Notes: generated by a model from the sequence alone, not told the origin. 64,000 nucleotides of DNA from Candidatus Reidiella endopervernicosa (GCF_013343005.1 NZ_CP054491.1:2462501-2526500); one strand, 5' to 3'. Positions 50,571-62,629 are shown, numbered from the stretch's first letter. Program-made: numbers and translations.

Positions 50571-53537
50571 ATGGGAAAACTGCTTTTTAAAATCAAAGGC
50601 TGGGCCTGGATCCTCACTGCGGTGTGGTCGGTCGTTATACTCGTCAGCTACTTCTGGAACTCCCATCAGGTTCAATCCCTACTGCTCGATCAGGCCCGCA
50701 CTGAACTACGTGCCAACTTCTTTAAGGATCAGACCTTCCGTCTCTGGGCCACAAAACACGGTGGCGTCTACGTTCCAGTCACCGAGACACAGAAACCCGA
50801 CCCCTACGTCGAGTTCCTGCCTGAGCGTGATATTGTCACCTCCTCTGGAAAGACCCTCACCCTGATAAATCCCGCCCTGATGGTGCGCCAGTTCAATGAA
50901 CTGGCCAAATCCAAGTTCGGAGCCGAGGGACATATCAGTGGAATCAAACCACTCAATCCAATCAATACCGCTGATGAGTGGGAATTCAAGTCTTTCGATA
51001 TGTTCAAGCGTGGCGCTAAGGAGTTCACTGAAGTCACCAGCATGAACAACGAACCCTACCTACGACTGATTCGTCCCATGCATATGGCGGCCCCCTGCCT
51101 CAAGTGTCACGCCCAACAGGGATTTACGGTCGGCGATCTGGCCGGCGGTGTTAGTGTCTCGGTTCCATTGACCCCCATTGAACGCCTCAGAGAGATGCGC
51201 ATGATCACTCTGGGTGCGGGTCACACATTCATCTGGGTACTGGGTCTAACCGGCATCGGCATCGCCAGACGACAAATCATCACACGGGTGGAAGAACGCG
51301 AGCAGATATTTGATTCACTACAGGAGAATGAGGCACGAACCCGTGCCATCGTCTCCAGCTCGCTCGATGCAATTATCACCGCCGACGCCAACGGCATCAT
51401 CACCGGCTGGAACGAGCAGGCTTCAACCATCTTTGGCTGGTCCGAACAGGATACACTGGGCGAGGTACTCTCCAATCTGATCGTACCCGAACGGCTGCGA
51501 GAGGCTCACAACCACGGATTACAGAGAGCCGCAGCAAGCAGCCAGGTACATGAACTCAACCGTCGTGTTGAGGTGGTTGGACTCAACCGCGATGGGCAGG
51601 AGTTTCCCGTCGAACTCTCCATCACCACCTTCTATATCGATGGTGAGATCGCCTTTACTGCCTTTATTCGCGACATCTCGGACCGCAAGGCGGCTGAGGA
51701 GAAGATCGAACGCGACTACGCATCGCAACAACTAATTGCTTCAGTGCTGGAAACCTCCCTTCAACCCGCCCCCTTTGAGCAACGCCTAGAACAGATTTTA
51801 CATCAGCTTCTGGCCACCTCCTGGTTAAACCTGCAGGGCAAGGGGGCGGTTTATCTCGTTAATGACAGTGGCGACACACTGGAGATGGCAACCCAGTCCG
51901 GCATGCCTGCCAAGACTGTCGAGAAGTGTGCTACCGTTCCTCTCGGAGTCTGTCTTTGTGGTCAGGCTGCCGCCACTGGCGAGGTCATCTACAAGGCGTG
52001 CGTCGATGATGACCATCACCGGATCGACTCCGGCTCAGAACAGCATGGTCACTACTGCCTGCCGATCAAGAGTAGTGACCGACTGCTCGGCATACTCACC
52101 CTCTACCTCGATCACGACCATCAGCGAAGTGAGGAGGAGATCCAGCTGCTCTCAACCATCAGCCACACCATCGGAGGCATGATTCAACGTAATGAGGCCG
52201 AACAGAGCCTGCTGCACAACGCCTACCACGACGACCTGACGGGGCTACCCAATCGGTTACTCTTCATGGATCGCCTTGCGCAGGCGATGGCTCGCCATGA
52301 ACGCAATCAAGACTACAAATTTGCCGTACTGTTTCTCGATCTCGATCGTTTTAAGGTGATCAACGACAGCCTGGGTCATAGCTTCGGTGACAAACTTTTG
52401 GTCAAGGTAGCCAAACGCCTTGAGAGCTGTAGCCGACCAACTGACACCGTTGCACGCCTCGGTGGCGATGAGTTCACCATGCTAATCGAAGGTCCTGAAT
52501 CGGAACTCGATATCTCACGTGTCACCAGTCGCATCCACTCCGAACTGCGCAATCCCATCGATCTGATTGGTCACGAGATCTTTGCCCCCTGTAGTATCGG
52601 TATCGCCTTTGGCAACAGCGACTATAAAGAACCAGAGGAGATCCTTCGAGACGCCGACACCGCGATGTATCGTGCCAAATCGGAGAGCAGCATTCAGACC
52701 GTCTTCTTCGATGAGGCGATGCACACCTCTGCCCTCTCCCGCCTCACCATGGAGACCGACCTGCGCCGCGCCTTCGAGAACCAGGAGCTCTCGGTCCACT
52801 ATCAACCCATTGTCGCCGCAGCCACCGGAGAGATCGAGGGCTTCGAAGCACTGGCACGTTGGCAACGCAGTGATGGCAGCATGGTCTCACCGGTTGAGTT
52901 CATACCAGTGGCTGAGGAGACAGGGCTGATCAACGAACTGGGTATGTGGGTACTGCATCAGGCCTGTAAACACACCAAACAGTGGCGCGAAGCACACCCG
53001 AAATTCAAAGACCTCTACATCAGCGTCAATCTCTCCGGCAAACAGCTTCTTCAGGCCGATCTGTTTAACTGCATTGAGACGATCTTGTTGGGTGTCGGCT
53101 TCGATCCAAGCTGCCTGAGACTGGAGATAACCGAAAGCACCCTGATGGCCGACACCACCGCCAATAACAATCTGCTGACCAAGTTCCGTGACCGTGGATA
53201 TCGCTTCTATATCGATGATTTCGGCACCGGTTACTCATCACTCAGCTATCTGCACAGCTTCCCCTTTGAGGCGCTCAAGATCGACCGCTCCTTTGTGCTC
53301 AATCTCGATCAGGGCAGTGAGCATATCGACATGGTGGAGACCATCGTCGCCATCGCACACAACTTTGGTATGGAGGTAATTGCCGAGGGGGTCGAGACCG
53401 AGGCACACCTCAAACAGCTACGAGATCTCGGTTGTGAACGCCTGCAGGGTTATCTCTTCTCTCGTCCACTGCCGCCCGAAGCAGTTTCAGAGCTACTGGC
53501 CAATCCGGAAAAGATTGCCATTAAGCAAACCGATTAA
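50571..53537 (+). CDS. Haem-c-binding (DUF3365)-PAS-GAF-GGDEF-EAL protein
   Basis: 988 residues in one intact frame. An N-terminal membrane helix precedes a DUF3365/Tll0287-like sensor domain (about 35-205) with the haem c motif C-L-K-C-H-A near residue 176. A second helix (I-T-L-G-A-G-H-T-F-I-W-V-L-G-L) is followed by PAS (about 258-375), GAF (about 395-545), GGDEF (about 555-715) and EAL (about 730-980). The cyclase has R-L-G-G-D-E-F preceded by the R-P-T-D inhibitory site. The phosphodiesterase has F-E-A-L-A-R-W, E-I-T-E-S, D-D-F-G-T-G, K-I-D-R-S-F and A-E-G-V-E. It probably senses redox state or a gas at a periplasmic haem and adjusts c-di-GMP. It sits directly after fccAB. Confidence 0.9.
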   Translation: MGKLLFKIKGWAWILTAVWSVVILVSYFWNSHQVQSLLLDQARTELRANFFKDQTFRLWATKHGGVYVPVTETQKPDPYVEFLPERDIVTSSGKTLTLINPALMVRQFNELAKSKFGAEGHISGIKPLNPINTADEWEFKSFDMFKRGAKEFTEVTSMNNEPYLRLIRPMHMAAPCLKCHAQQGFTVGDLAGGVSVSVPLTPIERLREMRMITLGAGHTFIWVLGLTGIGIARRQIITRVEEREQIFDSLQENEARTRAIVSSSLDAIITADANGIITGWNEQASTIFGWSEQDTLGEVLSNLIVPERLREAHNHGLQRAAASSQVHELNRRVEVVGLNRDGQEFPVELSITTFYIDGEIAFTAFIRDISDRKAAEEKIERDYASQQLIASVLETSLQPAPFEQRLEQILHQLLATSWLNLQGKGAVYLVNDSGDTLEMATQSGMPAKTVEKCATVPLGVCLCGQAAATGEVIYKACVDDDHHRIDSGSEQHGHYCLPIKSSDRLLGILTLYLDHDHQRSEEEIQLLSTISHTIGGMIQRNEAEQSLLHNAYHDDLTGLPNRLLFMDRLAQAMARHERNQDYKFAVLFLDLDRFKVINDSLGHSFGDKLLVKVAKRLESCSRPTDTVARLGGDEFTMLIEGPESELDISRVTSRIHSELRNPIDLIGHEIFAPCSIGIAFGNSDYKEPEEILRDADTAMYRAKSESSIQTVFFDEAMHTSALSRLTMETDLRRAFENQELSVHYQPIVAAATGEIEGFEALARWQRSDGSMVSPVEFIPVAEETGLINELGMWVLHQACKHTKQWREAHPKFKDLYISVNLSGKQLLQADLFNCIETILLGVGFDPSCLRLEITESTLMADTTANNNLLTKFRDRGYRFYIDDFGTGYSSLSYLHSFPFEALKIDRSFVLNLDQGSEHIDMVETIVAIAHNFGMEVIAEGVETEAHLKQLRDLGCERLQGYLFSRPLPPEAVSELLANPEKIAIKQTD

Positions 53538-53563
53538 ACGGACGCATACAAACTCCACACAAT

Positions 53564-53588
53564 AAAAAACGGCCCCGAGGGGCCGTTT
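53564..53588 (-). terminator. Terminator between convergent genes, mainly for guaB
   Basis: AAACGGCCCC-GA-GGGGCCGTTT forms a 10-bp stem. On the minus strand it is followed by a T-run (TTTATT); on the plus strand only TCTATT follows. It lies between the stops of the GGDEF/EAL gene and guaB, so it may serve both. Confidence 0.8.
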
Positions 53589-53611
53589 CTATTCCCAAAC
53601 TAGTGACGTCG

Positions 53612-56603
<2,992 letters not shown>

Positions 56604-56611
<8 letters not shown>

Positions 56612-57413
56612 AGCCCTACTATTTATTGTCACACTCAGCTTTACCACCCTGCTCAGTGCTGCCTCTCTGCCCAAGTCACTGTCGGTACCCGGCGGTGTGG
56701 CACTGATCGATATAGCTGCGGCCACCAGCGCCAAGCCCTATGTGAGCTATGCCAAGCGTCGCACCATGGTGGTCGAGTCTGAGGGACGCTGGATGGCTGT
56801 AGTCGGTATTCCTCTTTCGGCCAAACTCGGTCAACACAAGGTCACCATCAAGGGCGGCGGCAGCAAAAGCTTCGATGTCTCCCACAAGGAGTATCGCAGC
56901 CAGCACCTGACGGTGAAGAACAAGCGCCACGTCAATCCCAACCAGAAGGATCTCGACCGCATCTGGAAAGAGTCGAAGCTGATGAAGGCCGCCTTCACCC
57001 ACTGGCTCGATCAGGATCAGATTCCGCTCAACTTCGCAGCCCCGGTCGATGGGCCGCGCAGCAGCAGCTTCGGCCTGCGCCGCTTCTTCAACGGTGAACC
57101 GCGCAATCCCCATAGCGGTATGGATATCGCAGCGCCCGAAGGCACACCGATCAAGGCGCCCGGCGCAGGTGAAGTAGTACTCACCGGTAACTACTTCTTC
57201 AATGGCAACACCGTACTGATCGACCACGGTCAAGGGCTGGTCACCCTCTACTGCCACCTCTCACGTATCGACGTCAAAGCGGGCCAGTGGCTCGGTGAAG
57301 GTGATCTGATCGGTGCCGTCGGCAAGACCGGCCGTGTAACCGGCCCCCATTTACACTGGAGCGTCAGCCTCAACAACAACCGCATCGACCCGGCGCTGTT
57401 TCTTACCGACTAA
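56604..57413 (+). CDS. Exported M23 family peptidase (LytM domain)
   Basis: 269 residues with a signal peptide (A-L-L-F-I-V-T-L-S-F-T-T-L-L-S-A-A). A small N-terminal beta domain (about 30-120) is followed by a LytM/M23 domain with zinc ligands in H-S-G-M-D-I-A and H-L-H-W-S-V, and G-L-V-T-L-Y-C-H-L. All catalytic residues of the M23 family are present, so it should be an active endopeptidase acting on peptidoglycan cross-links rather than an EnvC-like activator. It is translationally coupled to xseA. Confidence 0.92.
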
Positions 57414-57536
57414 GCCAGTCAAACAGCACCGCTAAATGGCGCTAAGCCAGTAGTGGCGGGGGCTGGCGGTTTGGCTTACCTCCAATATCAGCGTATGCTG
57501 TTCGACTTTCTTTAATCACTATTTACGGATCACTAC

Positions 57537-58037
57537 ATGCAAATCGCCAACAATATGGTCGTCAGCTTCGAGTACACCCTTACCGACAAGGAAGGTAACG
57601 TCATCGACTCATCCGAGGGTCGTGAGCCCCTCGCCTACATCCACGGCACCGGCAGCATCATCCCCGGTCTGGAGAAAGAGATGGAAGGCAAGAGCGTCGA
57701 CCACGAGATGAAGGTCACCGTCTCACCCGAAGAGGGCTACGGCGAGCGTGACGATCAGGCGATTCAGGACATCCCTCGTGATCGTTTCGAGAACGCAGAC
57801 GAGATCACCGTCGGCATGCAGTTCCACACCCAGAACGAGCAAGGCGTACAGATCGTCACCGTCATCAGCACCACCGATGAGTCAATCCAGGTAGACGCCA
57901 ACCACCCCCTCGCCGGTGAGACCCTCAGCTTCGATGTGAAGATCGTAGAAGTCCGCGAAGCCAGCCAGGAAGAGCTCGACCACGGCCACATCCACGGACC
58001 AGGTGGTCACGATCACGGCGAAGAGGCCGAAGGTTGA
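57537..58037 (+). CDS. slyD: FKBP-type peptidyl-prolyl isomerase, SlyD-like
   Basis: 166 residues. An FKBP fold with an inserted IF/chaperone flap (about 70-130) has A-Y-I-H-G-T-G-S-I-I-P-G-L-E and G-Y-G-E-R-D-D. The C-terminus is His-rich (D-H-G-H-I-H-G-P-G-G-H-D-H-G-E-E), a metal-binding tail like that of SlyD, which supplies nickel to hydrogenase in E. coli. The tail is shorter and has no cysteines, so it is SlyD-like rather than certain SlyD. A strong terminator follows. Confidence 0.88.
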   Translation: MQIANNMVVSFEYTLTDKEGNVIDSSEGREPLAYIHGTGSIIPGLEKEMEGKSVDHEMKVTVSPEEGYGERDDQAIQDIPRDRFENADEITVGMQFHTQNEQGVQIVTVISTTDESIQVDANHPLAGETLSFDVKIVEVREASQEELDHGHIHGPGGHDHGEEAEG

Positions 58038-58068
58038 TAACAGCCTGATCAAAAAGCAGTAACCAAGA

Positions 58069-58092
58069 CACCCCTTTATTGGGGTGTTTTTA
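58069..58092 (+). terminator. Intrinsic terminator of the FKBP gene
   Basis: ACACCCC-tttatt-GGGGTGT, a 7-bp stem followed by TTTTTATC. It lies 32 bp past the stop. Confidence 0.88.
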
Positions 58093-58359
58093 TCTAAAGA
58101 AAGGCAACAGGTGACAGGCTAGATGCAAAACTCAAGATCTGATCCCGTGCTTTCCCAGAGGCTTTGTTGTTTATGGCCTCCAAGAGGCAGACTCCACTCT
58201 CAAACTTGCAAACACCCACATCACTGGGTAATTTCCACATAACCCTGCCAGCCTTAAGGGATGAGACCCAATTGAATGGATGCAGCAAACCACCACTTCG
58301 TACTTTGGCCGAATATCACAATAAATGTGCAGATCACATAATCATCTGTTAGCTTTTCC
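58093..58359. other. Gene-free stretch between the FKBP gene and repeat copy 4
   Basis: About 270 bp with only short unconvincing frames on both strands. Composition shifts here from the GC-rich housekeeping run to an AT-rich accessory patch. Confidence 0.4.
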
Positions 58360-58639
58360 GGGAGTCGCTATTTTTGCGAAAGTTTGTTTTGGACATCCAA
58401 GCCCAAGCAAACAGCAAAACTTCACGCGACCGTTTATGCCTGCGGCGCCCCGACGTCCTGCGTTCGTTGCGTAATCACCTCTTCGCGGCTCTACACAACT
58501 CCCTCAGTGACTCTACGCCGACATAAAGCCGCTGCTGCATCTTCTCCGTCGTTCGCTCGCGCTCTCAACTACGAATAGGCAGACGGCGTCGACTATCGGG
58601 GACTAACCGCCCTCACTTCGCTCTCCATGGCGGTCAGCG
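58360..58639 (+). repeat. ~280-bp interspersed repeat, copy 4
   Basis: 280 bp from GGGAGTCGCTATTTTTGCG to GGCGGTCAGCG. It carries GCGTTCGTTGCG (shared with copies 5 and 6, not 1-3) and a G-to-A change in the 5' hairpin (GGACATCC). The AAGGAGAG that serves as ribosome-binding site of the membrane-protein gene at 58651 begins at its last bases, so an insertion here abuts that gene's start. Confidence 0.94.
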
Positions 58640-59041
58640 AAGGAGAGAATATGCTTTCTCGTATAAATGGATTTCTGGGTAAGAAAATAGAACTATCTGA
58701 TAGCATTGAGACCGATGGTTATTCTCTAATCATTCGAGGAATCCTTTACTTCATAACCGCATCATGGATAGCTTTTATCCTGCCTATCTATTGCTGATTC
58801 ACATGAATGTTGAGAAATTCTTTTCATATGACGTATATGTGGGTGGAATATTTGGAGTTAAGTCTTTCCTATTTCTAGTTTTTATACTCATCACCATATC
58901 TGCTCTATATATGTGGGGATTCGTACTAATATTCAGGAACGCTGTAATATCAAAATCTAAGGAAATGTGGGTTTTGGGTGGCGCTTTTGTACTGGTATCG
59001 CTATTTTTTCACTTGATATGTTTTTAGTGGTCTTTCGTCAG

Positions 59042-59047
59042 GAAAGA
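59042..59047. repeat. Direct repeat GAAAGA (left), putative target duplication of copy 5
   Basis: GAAAGA here recurs at 59333-59338 at the other end of copy 5. Joining the flanks at one GAAAGA gives the codons F-R-Q-E-R-I-L-W-L-S without a frame break. On this reading the inserted segment is 59048-59332, 285 bp. Confidence 0.6.
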
Positions 59048-59053
59048 CCGTCG

Positions 59054-59333
59054 GGGAGTCGCTATTTTGCGAAAGTTTGTTTTGGGCATCCAAGCCCAAG
59101 CAAACAGCAAAAACTTAACGCGACCATTTATGCCTACGGCGCCCCGACGTCCTGCGTTCGTTGCGTAATCACCTCTTCGCGGCTCTACACAACTCCCTCA
59201 GTGACTCTACGCCGACATAAAGCCGCTGCTGCATCTTCTTCGTCGTTCGCTCGCGCTCTCAACTACGAATATGCAGACGGCGTCGACTATCGCGGACTAA
59301 CCGCCTTCGCTTCGCTATCCATGGCGGTCAGCG
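59054..59333 (+). repeat. ~280-bp interspersed repeat, copy 5
   Basis: 280 bp, GGGAGTCGCTATTTTGCG to GGCGGTCAGCG, inside the membrane-protein gene. It carries GCGTTCGTTGCG like copies 4 and 6, and shares CGCCTTCGCTTCGCTATCC near its 3' end only with copy 6. It has its own variants (GACCATTTATG; TATCGCGGAC). Confidence 0.94.
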
Positions 59334-59338
59334 AAAGA
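59333..59338. repeat. Direct repeat GAAAGA (right), putative target duplication of copy 5
   Basis: Partner of 59042-59047; see that entry. Confidence 0.6.
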
Positions 59339-59636
59339 ATATTGTGGCTATCTGTATTGGGCTTAATCTTTGCAGTGGCGGTTTCGTCCTATATGGCTAA
59401 TCCACTTAATAATATTGTTTCAAATTGGATTACACCTCTTTTGGTATTGTCGCAAGTGCAACGCTGCCTATTTTCTTTACCGAGATAACCTCCGATATAG
59501 TCAAAACAGGACTCGAAAATTTCAGGGTTGGTGGGAGTGTTCAAGCTTCAGTTCATAAAGTAGACAATGGGAAGTAATAAAATCCGAAAGCTTCTTTTGC
59601 TTACTCCGCAATATGCTTACCTACGAGAGGATGTCG

Positions 59637-59902
59637 GGGAGTCGCTATTTTTGCGGAAGCATGTTTTGGGCATCCAAGCCCAAGCAAGCGGCAAATACTT
59701 AACGCGACCGTTTATGCCTACGGCGCCCCGACTCGTCTGCGTTCGTTGCGTAATCACCTCTTCGCGGCTCTACACAACTTCCTCACTGACTCTACGCCGA
59801 CATCTTCTTCGTCGTTCGCTCGCGCTCTCAACTACGAATAGGCAGACGGCGTCGACTATCGGGGACTAACCGCCTTCGCTTCGCTATCCATGGCGGTCAG
59901 CG
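59637..59902 (+). repeat. ~280-bp interspersed repeat, copy 6 (internally deleted)
   Basis: 266 bp. It is the most divergent copy (GCGGAAGCATGTTTT at the 5' end; GACTCGTCTGCG). It lacks 16 bp (ATAAAGCCGCTGCTGC) in the middle, removing one arm of the central inverted repeat. 16 is not a multiple of three, which speaks against a conserved peptide. It lies 59 bp after the end of the broken membrane-protein gene. Confidence 0.93.
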
Positions 59903-60087
59903 ATAGTGGATATATTTCTATTTCCAGAAATAGCGACATGTATGTATCTGTGCAGTAAAAAGTTAACAGTCACATCAATTGGGACTGGTATTTCTAGCGG
60001 CTTCAAACCAGCCCATTACGCGGGCATTATGCGCAAGAGAACACACGAACACCAACGGAGATGCTATGACGGTTGAGTGACTGGTTA

Positions 60088-60676
60088 ATGATATTAGCGG
60101 TGCTTCTAAGCTCCCTCATTTGCTGTTCAGGTGCAAAATGGCTCGAACATCACGAGAAGATCGAGAAAGAAAAATACGCATCTTCAAGACATTAATGGCA
60201 ACTAGAGCGGCTACTGTTTCAGCGGATCATGTTCAGGCGTTAAACATGATCGACCTAGAGTTTGACGACAAGAAATACAAGAACATCAAGCTGGCTTGGA
60301 AGACGTACTTGGATCATCTTGGCAGCTTCCCAAAGAGGATGAGAAAGTGCAGCCTTTATGGTCCGACAAGATGGTCGATTTGTTGGCAAAACTCTTACAA
60401 GAAATGGGTAAGTCATTAGGATATGAATTCGATGAGGTTCATATCAAAAAGGCATATACTCCCCAGAGGCACACGCAAGAGTTGAAGATGAAAATAATTT
60501 ACTAAGAAGAGGATTGCTTGAGACTGCTATATGGTGATGGAACTCTAAAGATGGACATTCAAAGCCTACCGATTGGTGAAGAAGAAGCAAAAGAACAAAA
60601 GGCTATTCGACAGGGATTAAAAGACATCCTAGATGGAAACAAACAATTTCCTGTTTCAGTCAAGGAACAGGAGTAG
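60088..60676 (+). CDS. DUF6680 family membrane-anchored protein (frame-broken)
   Basis: The start M-I-L-A-V-L-L-S-S-L-I-C-C gives a short N-terminal helix, then W-L-E-H-H-E-K-I-E-K-E-K. The conserved DUF6680 body follows in several frames: R-I-F-K-T-L-M-A-T-R-A, D-H-V-Q-A-L-N-M-I-D-L-E-F, A-W-K-T-Y-L-D-H-L, E-D-E-K-V-Q-P-L-W, E-M-G-K-S-L-G-Y-E-F-D, H-I-K-K-A-Y, L-Y-G-D-G-T-L-K-M and P-V-S-V-K-E-Q-E. At least four single-base breaks are needed, more than in the housekeeping genes, so it may be decaying. The function of the family is unknown; it is common in accessory regions of proteobacteria. AT-rich like the membrane-protein gene before it. Confidence 0.72.
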
Positions 60677-60749
60677 CGCATAACAATACGTTCATAGCAT
60701 GATAATTGCCTGTAGAGCCAGCGACATAACTGAGGCAGAGACAGCAAGC

Positions 60750-60817
60750 AGCCCGGATGTAGTGAAACGAAATCCGGGACTTTTCCCTCCCGGATTACGC
60801 TTTGCTCCATCCGGGCT
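60750..60817. repeat. REP/BIME-like palindromic element
   Basis: AGCCCGGATG...CCATCCGGGCT surround an inner pair, AATCCGGGA and TCCCGGATT. Two facing REP-like units of the type TAGCCCGGATGGAGC-(N)-GCGTAATCCGGG, common between genes in gammaproteobacteria and moved by REP-associated (RAYT) transposases. No RAYT gene is in the window. Confidence 0.8.
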
Positions 60818-61119
60818 ACAAATGATTGCCAATCCGAATTCTTATCACCTTAGATGCTATCCAGTCTGATTAGTGATGAACATCGTCACCGGGATTGGAA
60901 CCTAGCCGACTACTGTGAATAATAAGATTGGCTCTGGCACCTTTCCTGTACAAATTGCTACACCCTGACTTGCCTTACTTCCACTAATCGGTGCACCTAG
61001 CAACAGCTCATCCACACAGACATTAAAAATGCTTATCAACATCGGCAGCGCACCGCCTGCTGCGACGATCTTTCCATTATCACCACCCATACCGATCAGC
61101 CCACTGTGGTGTCGTGGTC
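60818..61119. other. Stretch with one unrecognised short minus-strand frame
   Basis: A 62-residue frame on the minus strand (61090-60902) reads M-G-G-D-N-G-K-I-V-A-A-G-G-A-L-P and ends P-E-P-I-L-L-F-T-V-V-G. It has two cysteines and a glycine-rich start. No ribosome-binding site is evident, and I recognise no family. It could be the remnant of a longer gene or chance. Confidence 0.3.
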
Positions 61120-61177
61120 GGCGTCAAGCCTGTAAGTTACTTTGTAGTTACCCACCCACGTTAGGAGGCTTGACGCC
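61120..61177. repeat. 12-bp inverted repeat with 34-nt loop
   Basis: GGCGTCAAGCCT (61120-61131) and AGGCTTGACGCC (61166-61177) match perfectly. The loop holds GTAAGTTAC and GTAGTTAC. It has the form of a transposon end or a structured repeat, with no T-tract. It lies between the REP element and the der terminator. Confidence 0.6.
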
Positions 61178-61198
61178 GCCCCATTGAATATTCAACGT

Positions 61199-61223
61199 AA
61201 AAAAAAGGGGCTCAAAGAGCCCC
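61199..61223 (-). terminator. Intrinsic terminator of der
   Basis: GGGGCTC-TTT-GAGCCCC on the minus strand (with flanking AAGGGG/CCCCTT pairs) is followed by eight T. It lies 20 bp beyond the der stop. Confidence 0.85.
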
Positions 61224-61243
61224 TTTTTCATCAAACAACAATC

Positions 61244-62629
61244 CTACTTCTTTCTATACTTCTCTATCCGTTTATTCTTCTTACCAAATTTTTCTCTTGG
61301 TGGTTTCTTCTTATCCTTGAAGGGGTTTTCACCCGACTTGAAGTCGACCCTAATCGGTGTGCCTTTCAACTTAAGAATCTTGCGGAATTTGTTCATCAGG
61401 TAGCGTTGATAGCTATCCGGAACTGCCGCAGTCTGGTTGCCATGAACAACGATCAATGGTGGATTCTGACCGCCCTGGTGTGCGTAACGCAGTTTGATAC
61501 GACGTCCCTTCACCAGTGGTGGCTGGTGGGCGGAGACGGCATCTTCGAGGATACGAGTCAGATCCGGGGTGTTTAACTTACGGGTCGCCGACTCGTAGGC
61601 GTCCTGAATGGAGTCGAACAGGTTACCGACGCCACTGCCGTGCAGTGCTGAGATAAAGTGGGTGTCTGCAAAATCGAGGAACATTAATTTGCGTTCAAGT
61701 TCACGCTTGATCCAGTCACGCTCATCCGACGCAAGACCGTCCCACTTATTAACCGCCACCACCATCGCGCGGCCACTATCGACCGCATGTCCGGCGAGCC
61801 AGGCGTCCTGATCGCTGATCTCTTCGTGGGCGTCGAGCACCAGGATGACGACGTTGGCCTCGTTGATCGCCTGCAGCGCCTTGATGGCACTGAACTTCTC
61901 TATTGTCTCCTTCACCTTCGCCTTACGGCGCACACCGGCGGTATCGATCAGGACATACCGCTCATCGTCACGCTCGAAGGGGATGAATATCGAGTCGCGG
62001 GTGGTGCCGGGCATGTCGTAGGCGAGTACCCGCTCCTCGCCGAGAATACGATTGACCAGCGTCGACTTACCGACGTTGGGGCGTCCAACTACGGCGATGC
62101 GTATCCCCTTCTGCTCGGCACTGTCGCCCTCCTCCTCGGGTGGCAAGGCGTCAAATACCATCTCGATCAGATCGGCAACGCCGCTTCCGTGCGCCGATGC
62201 AACGGGCAGAGGCTCTCCGATACCGAGTGCAAAGAATTCGGCCGAGACGACATCGATATTCAGACCTTCACTCTTGTTGAGCGCCAGGTAGATTGGTTTG
62301 TTACAGCGACGCAGCATATTGGCAATGGCCTGATCGGCCGAGGTCATGCCATCTCGAGCATCGACCAGAAACAGCACTGCATCGGCCTCATCAATCGCCT
62401 GCATTGCCTGCTGCTCCATCAGCGCATCAACACCCTCGGCATTACCGCTTAGACCGCCGGTATCGACGACCAGATAGGGACGCTCGCCAACACGACCGGC
62501 ACCATAGAGACGATCACGGGTGACACCAGGCATATCGGCGACCAGTGCATTACGTGTACGGGTGAGGAAATTAAACAGGGTCGACTTGCCCACATTGGGG
62601 CGGCCGACCAGTGCGATTACAGGGAGCAT
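61244..62629 (-). CDS. der: Ribosome biogenesis GTPase Der (EngA)
   Basis: 461 residues with two consecutive GTPase domains: [12 protein letters not shown] with D-T-G-G and N-K-S-E, then [12 protein letters not shown] with D-T-A-G and N-K-W-D. A C-terminal KH-like domain and a basic tail ([11 protein letters not shown]) follow. Der is needed for 50S subunit assembly. It is downstream of bamB, the standard gammaproteobacterial order hisS-yfgM-bamB-der. Confidence 0.97.
   Translation of the reverse strand: MLPVIALVGRPNVGKSTLFNFLTRTRNALVADMPGVTRDRLYGAGRVGERPYLVVDTGGLSGNAEGVDALMEQQAMQAIDEADAVLFLVDARDGMTSADQAIANMLRRCNKPIYLALNKSEGLNIDVVSAEFFALGIGEPLPVASAHGSGVADLIEMVFDALPPEEEGDSAEQKGIRIAVVGRPNVGKSTLVNRILGEERVLAYDMPGTTRDSIFIPFERDDERYVLIDTAGVRRKAKVKETIEKFSAIKALQAINEANVVILVLDAHEEISDQDAWLAGHAVDSGRAMVVAVNKWDGLASDERDWIKRELERKLMFLDFADTHFISALHGSGVGNLFDSIQDAYESATRKLNTPDLTRILEDAVSAHQPPLVKGRRIKLRYAHQGGQNPPLIVVHGNQTAAVPDSYQRYLMNKFRKILKLKGTPIRVDFKSGENPFKDKKKPPREKFGKKNKRIEKYRKK

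Larger units (their letters stand above)
58651..59577 (+). pseudogene. AT-rich multi-span membrane protein gene split by repeat copy 5
   Basis: The start is M-L-S-R-I-N-G-F-L-G-K-K. A lost T near 58786 moves the frame, and the line continues through helices I-L-Y-F-I-T-A-S-W-I-A-F-I-L-P-I-Y, S-F-L-F-L-V-F-I-L-I-T-I-S-A-L-Y and W-V-L-G-G-A-F-V-L-V-S-L-F-F-H to F-L-V-V-F-R-Q-E-R. Repeat copy 5 then intervenes. After it the text resumes as I-L-W-L-S-V-L-G-L-I-F-A-V-A-V-S-S-Y-M-A, and with one more indel F-G-I-V-A-S-A-T-L-P-I-F-F and ends Q-A-S-V-H-K-V-D-N-G-K. With the repeat removed it would be about 215-225 residues with five helices. The family is not recognised. GC is clearly lower than in neighbours, suggesting horizontal origin. 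Confidence 0.72.

Noticed and set aside
58094-58352. Two opposing ~62-residue frames after the FKBP terminator
   Set aside because: The two frames overlap on opposite strands, neither has a recognisable motif or start signal, and composition is not protein-like.
59054-59902. CRISPR array or integron cassette array in the accessory pocket
   Set aside because: The repeats are ~280 bp with unequal spacing and no short spacers. The inverted repeat at 61120-61177 does not show paired attC core sites (RYYYAAC/GTTRRRY), and no integrase is present.
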